DNA from: Rhodamnia argentea | Lineage: Eukaryota; Streptophyta; Magnoliopsida; Myrtales; Myrtaceae | Reading direction: 5' to 3' | Assembly: GCF_020921035.1 (NCBI RefSeq) | Contig: NC_063150.1 | Coordinates: 30,985,826 to 31,049,825 of the forward strand | Length of the DNA stretch: 64,000 bases | In this document: positions 62,501 to 64,000 of the stretch, piece after piece | How positions within the stretch are numbered: position 1 is the stretch's first letter | Layout of the letters: the number at the start of each line of letters is the position of its first letter | Notes under the pieces: generated by a model | Databases searched by the model: none | Seen by the model: only the letters and a program-made list of their open reading frames with translations | Told to the model about the DNA's origin: nothing | Position numbers and translations under genes: made by a program

Positions 62501-64000
62501 AGTTATCACTACAACTTTTTTTCTGAGATGGAAATATGTTTAGTAAAGTTAAGTGTGTATCATGCATCAGCCTCTCTTATTTAATCAACTAGTTTCGAGT
62601 TTGTCATATCATTGAATTGAACTGGTTGTACTAAAATTACTAATATTTCTAGTGCTGCTCGAGGTATTTTGAGACTTTGAGTCACAATGCACCAAATTGA
62701 CTGTGACATTTATGGGCACTTATAAGTCCAAAGGCATGCAATACCATCCACATTCATTCGTCTACTTAGAAAATAATGTTGGCAAGCAGAACATCATCGT
62801 GTAATTCTTCCGGCTGATGACAGATCTTAAGCTTAGCTCCTTTGGAAATTTGGAACATAGGAAAATTGAGTTTTCTGTTGACTATATGCAAAATATAAGT
62901 GCCATCTTGCAATTTGTACAATCTCTTTCACAGTTCTATTTATTCATTTGTGGATACATGTCATGATGAAACTGATAGCTCTTCAAAATATCACTCCCTG
63001 CTCATAAAGTTAGCATCGAGTTTTGGGATATTCTGTCAATAAATGTCTCTTTATGGTGTTGCCTGTTTATCGACGAGTAATTAGACTGAGATTGCAGGAA
63101 GACGGTATTAATTTGCTGAGCATCATCAAAGGTACCAACACATACCGTCGGACGAAGAGGCATGATTATGTCTTGGATTTCCTGCCTCCTAGCATGTCAG
63201 AATAGACACTAGCATTCAATCAAATAATGGGGTAATTCTGCAAATATAGACTTCTGCTTGTCTTTTATTGCTCTTACCTGATTGGAATAGAATGAGATTT
63301 TTCTGAATTGCAACTAATATTTCTATATCTTCTAAGTCTGTTTGAAGACCTAAATTATTTAGCAAATGTTATCAAGTCAAGCTTTTGGTATCTGATTATT
63401 TGCAACTTCACTTTCTATTTCACTTTGCCACATCTCTTTCAAAATTGGTCTGCTGCATTAGTGCAGTATTTCATCAACCGCTGATAACTGAAATCTCAGG
63501 GAAAAGCCAATCTTGTCCCGTGATTTGCAAAAGAAGCATGTCATTGATACCTAAAATTCTTTATTTAAATTTCACTTGTTGATAACAATTTATGATCTAT
63601 TATTACCAACTCTAAGGCTATCATTCTGATGCTGTGGTCGGATAAATGCAGACTATTTCGCAATGCATTTGGTTCAGCATTATTCTCAACGTTGGAAGAT
63701 GGGAAGATAGCGAGAGGTCTTTCAGGGGTTCCTTCTGAAGGACCGGTGTTGTTAGTTGGTTATCACATGTTGATGGGACTTGAGATTTATTCACTTGTTG
63801 AAGAATTCTTGAGAGAGAAGAACATTATGGTGCGCGGGGTAGCTCACCCGATGGTGTTCTCTGGAAGAATTCAAAATCCATTTTCTGAATTTGGGTTCCT
63901 GGATTGGACGAAAGTATTTGGAGCAGTTCCTGTAACGGGAAGCAACCTCTTCAAGTTGTTTTCGACCAAGTCTCACGTTCTACTCTATCCTGGTGGTGCA
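59546..64000 (+). pseudogene. PES: Phytyl ester synthase-like gene, copy 3, with two nonsense codons (runs off the window)
   Basis: Ten of the expected thirteen exons are visible: 59546-59987, 60208-60259, 60402-60457, 60848-61006, 61114-61218, 61315-61421, 61570-61691, 62223-62331, 63098-63231, 63652 to beyond 64000. All visible splice sites and phases match copies 1 and 2. Exon 8 has TGA at 62275-62277 (codon 366) where the others have TCA, and exon 9 has TAG at 63203-63205 (codon 420) where they have TAC. The first 365 codons could still give the hydrolase half with the elbow GDSFGG (Ser211), but not the acyltransferase half. Otherwise the exons are well preserved, so inactivation looks fairly recent. 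Copy 3 keeps Phe in GDSFGG as in Arabidopsis, unlike copies 1 and 2. Its introns are far more diverged than those between copies 1 and 2, so it split first. Confidence 0.85.

Overview
The window is plant nuclear DNA, almost certainly from a woody dicot. Genes have many GT-AG introns, long AT-rich intergenic stretches, CT microsatellites, LTR-retrotransposon and MITE debris, and products that match plant families (RH42 helicase, LRS1/WDR48, phytyl ester synthase). Heavy tandem duplication and GC-rich Mutator-like modules would fit Myrtaceae such as Eucalyptus, but that is only a guess.

Layout: (1) 939-2658, minus strand: a two-exon, membrane-anchored SAM-dependent methyltransferase. (2) 5523-9059, plus strand: a DEAD-box helicase of the PRP5/DDX46 (RH42) type with a single coding exon, head-to-head with the methyltransferase. 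(3) 11.2-13.1 kb: GC-rich Mutator-like debris and a MITE. (4) 15461-24899, plus: a 17-exon WD40 protein, the plant WDR48/UAF1 homologue (LRS1), with one GC-AG intron. (5) 26.2 kb to the window end: a tandem array of three phytyl-ester-synthase-like genes (alpha/beta hydrolase plus acyltransferase, plastid). Copy 1 (28726-35075) and copy 2 (44168-50608) are intact, with 13 exons each, 720 and 721 aa. Copy 3 (59546 to beyond 64000) is older and carries two in-frame stop codons.

The array has a readable history. Unit 1 (about 26855-37056) was duplicated directly into unit 2 (about 37057-52885), and the junction is visible near 37057. A Ty1/copia element (38338-43591, minus) then landed in the 5' flank of copy 2. 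Its target duplication tttac occurs once, empty, at the matching place in copy 1 (28121-28125). A 1.0-kb Mutator-like element (42164-43198) is nested inside it. By hand count the two LTRs differ at about 11% of sites and the duplicated 5' flanks at a similar level, but copy 1 and copy 2 introns differ by only about 2-4%. This suggests the gene bodies were homogenised after the insertion.

The helicase (spliceosome), the WDR48 homologue (deubiquitinase cofactor) and the plastid acyltransferases have no evident shared pathway; this is an ordinary gene neighbourhood with one expanding family. I found no undescribed molecular system. The most interesting material is the evolution of the tandem array, the decaying copy 3 with intact splice sites, and the GC-AG intron. 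All percentages are counts by eye on short stretches.
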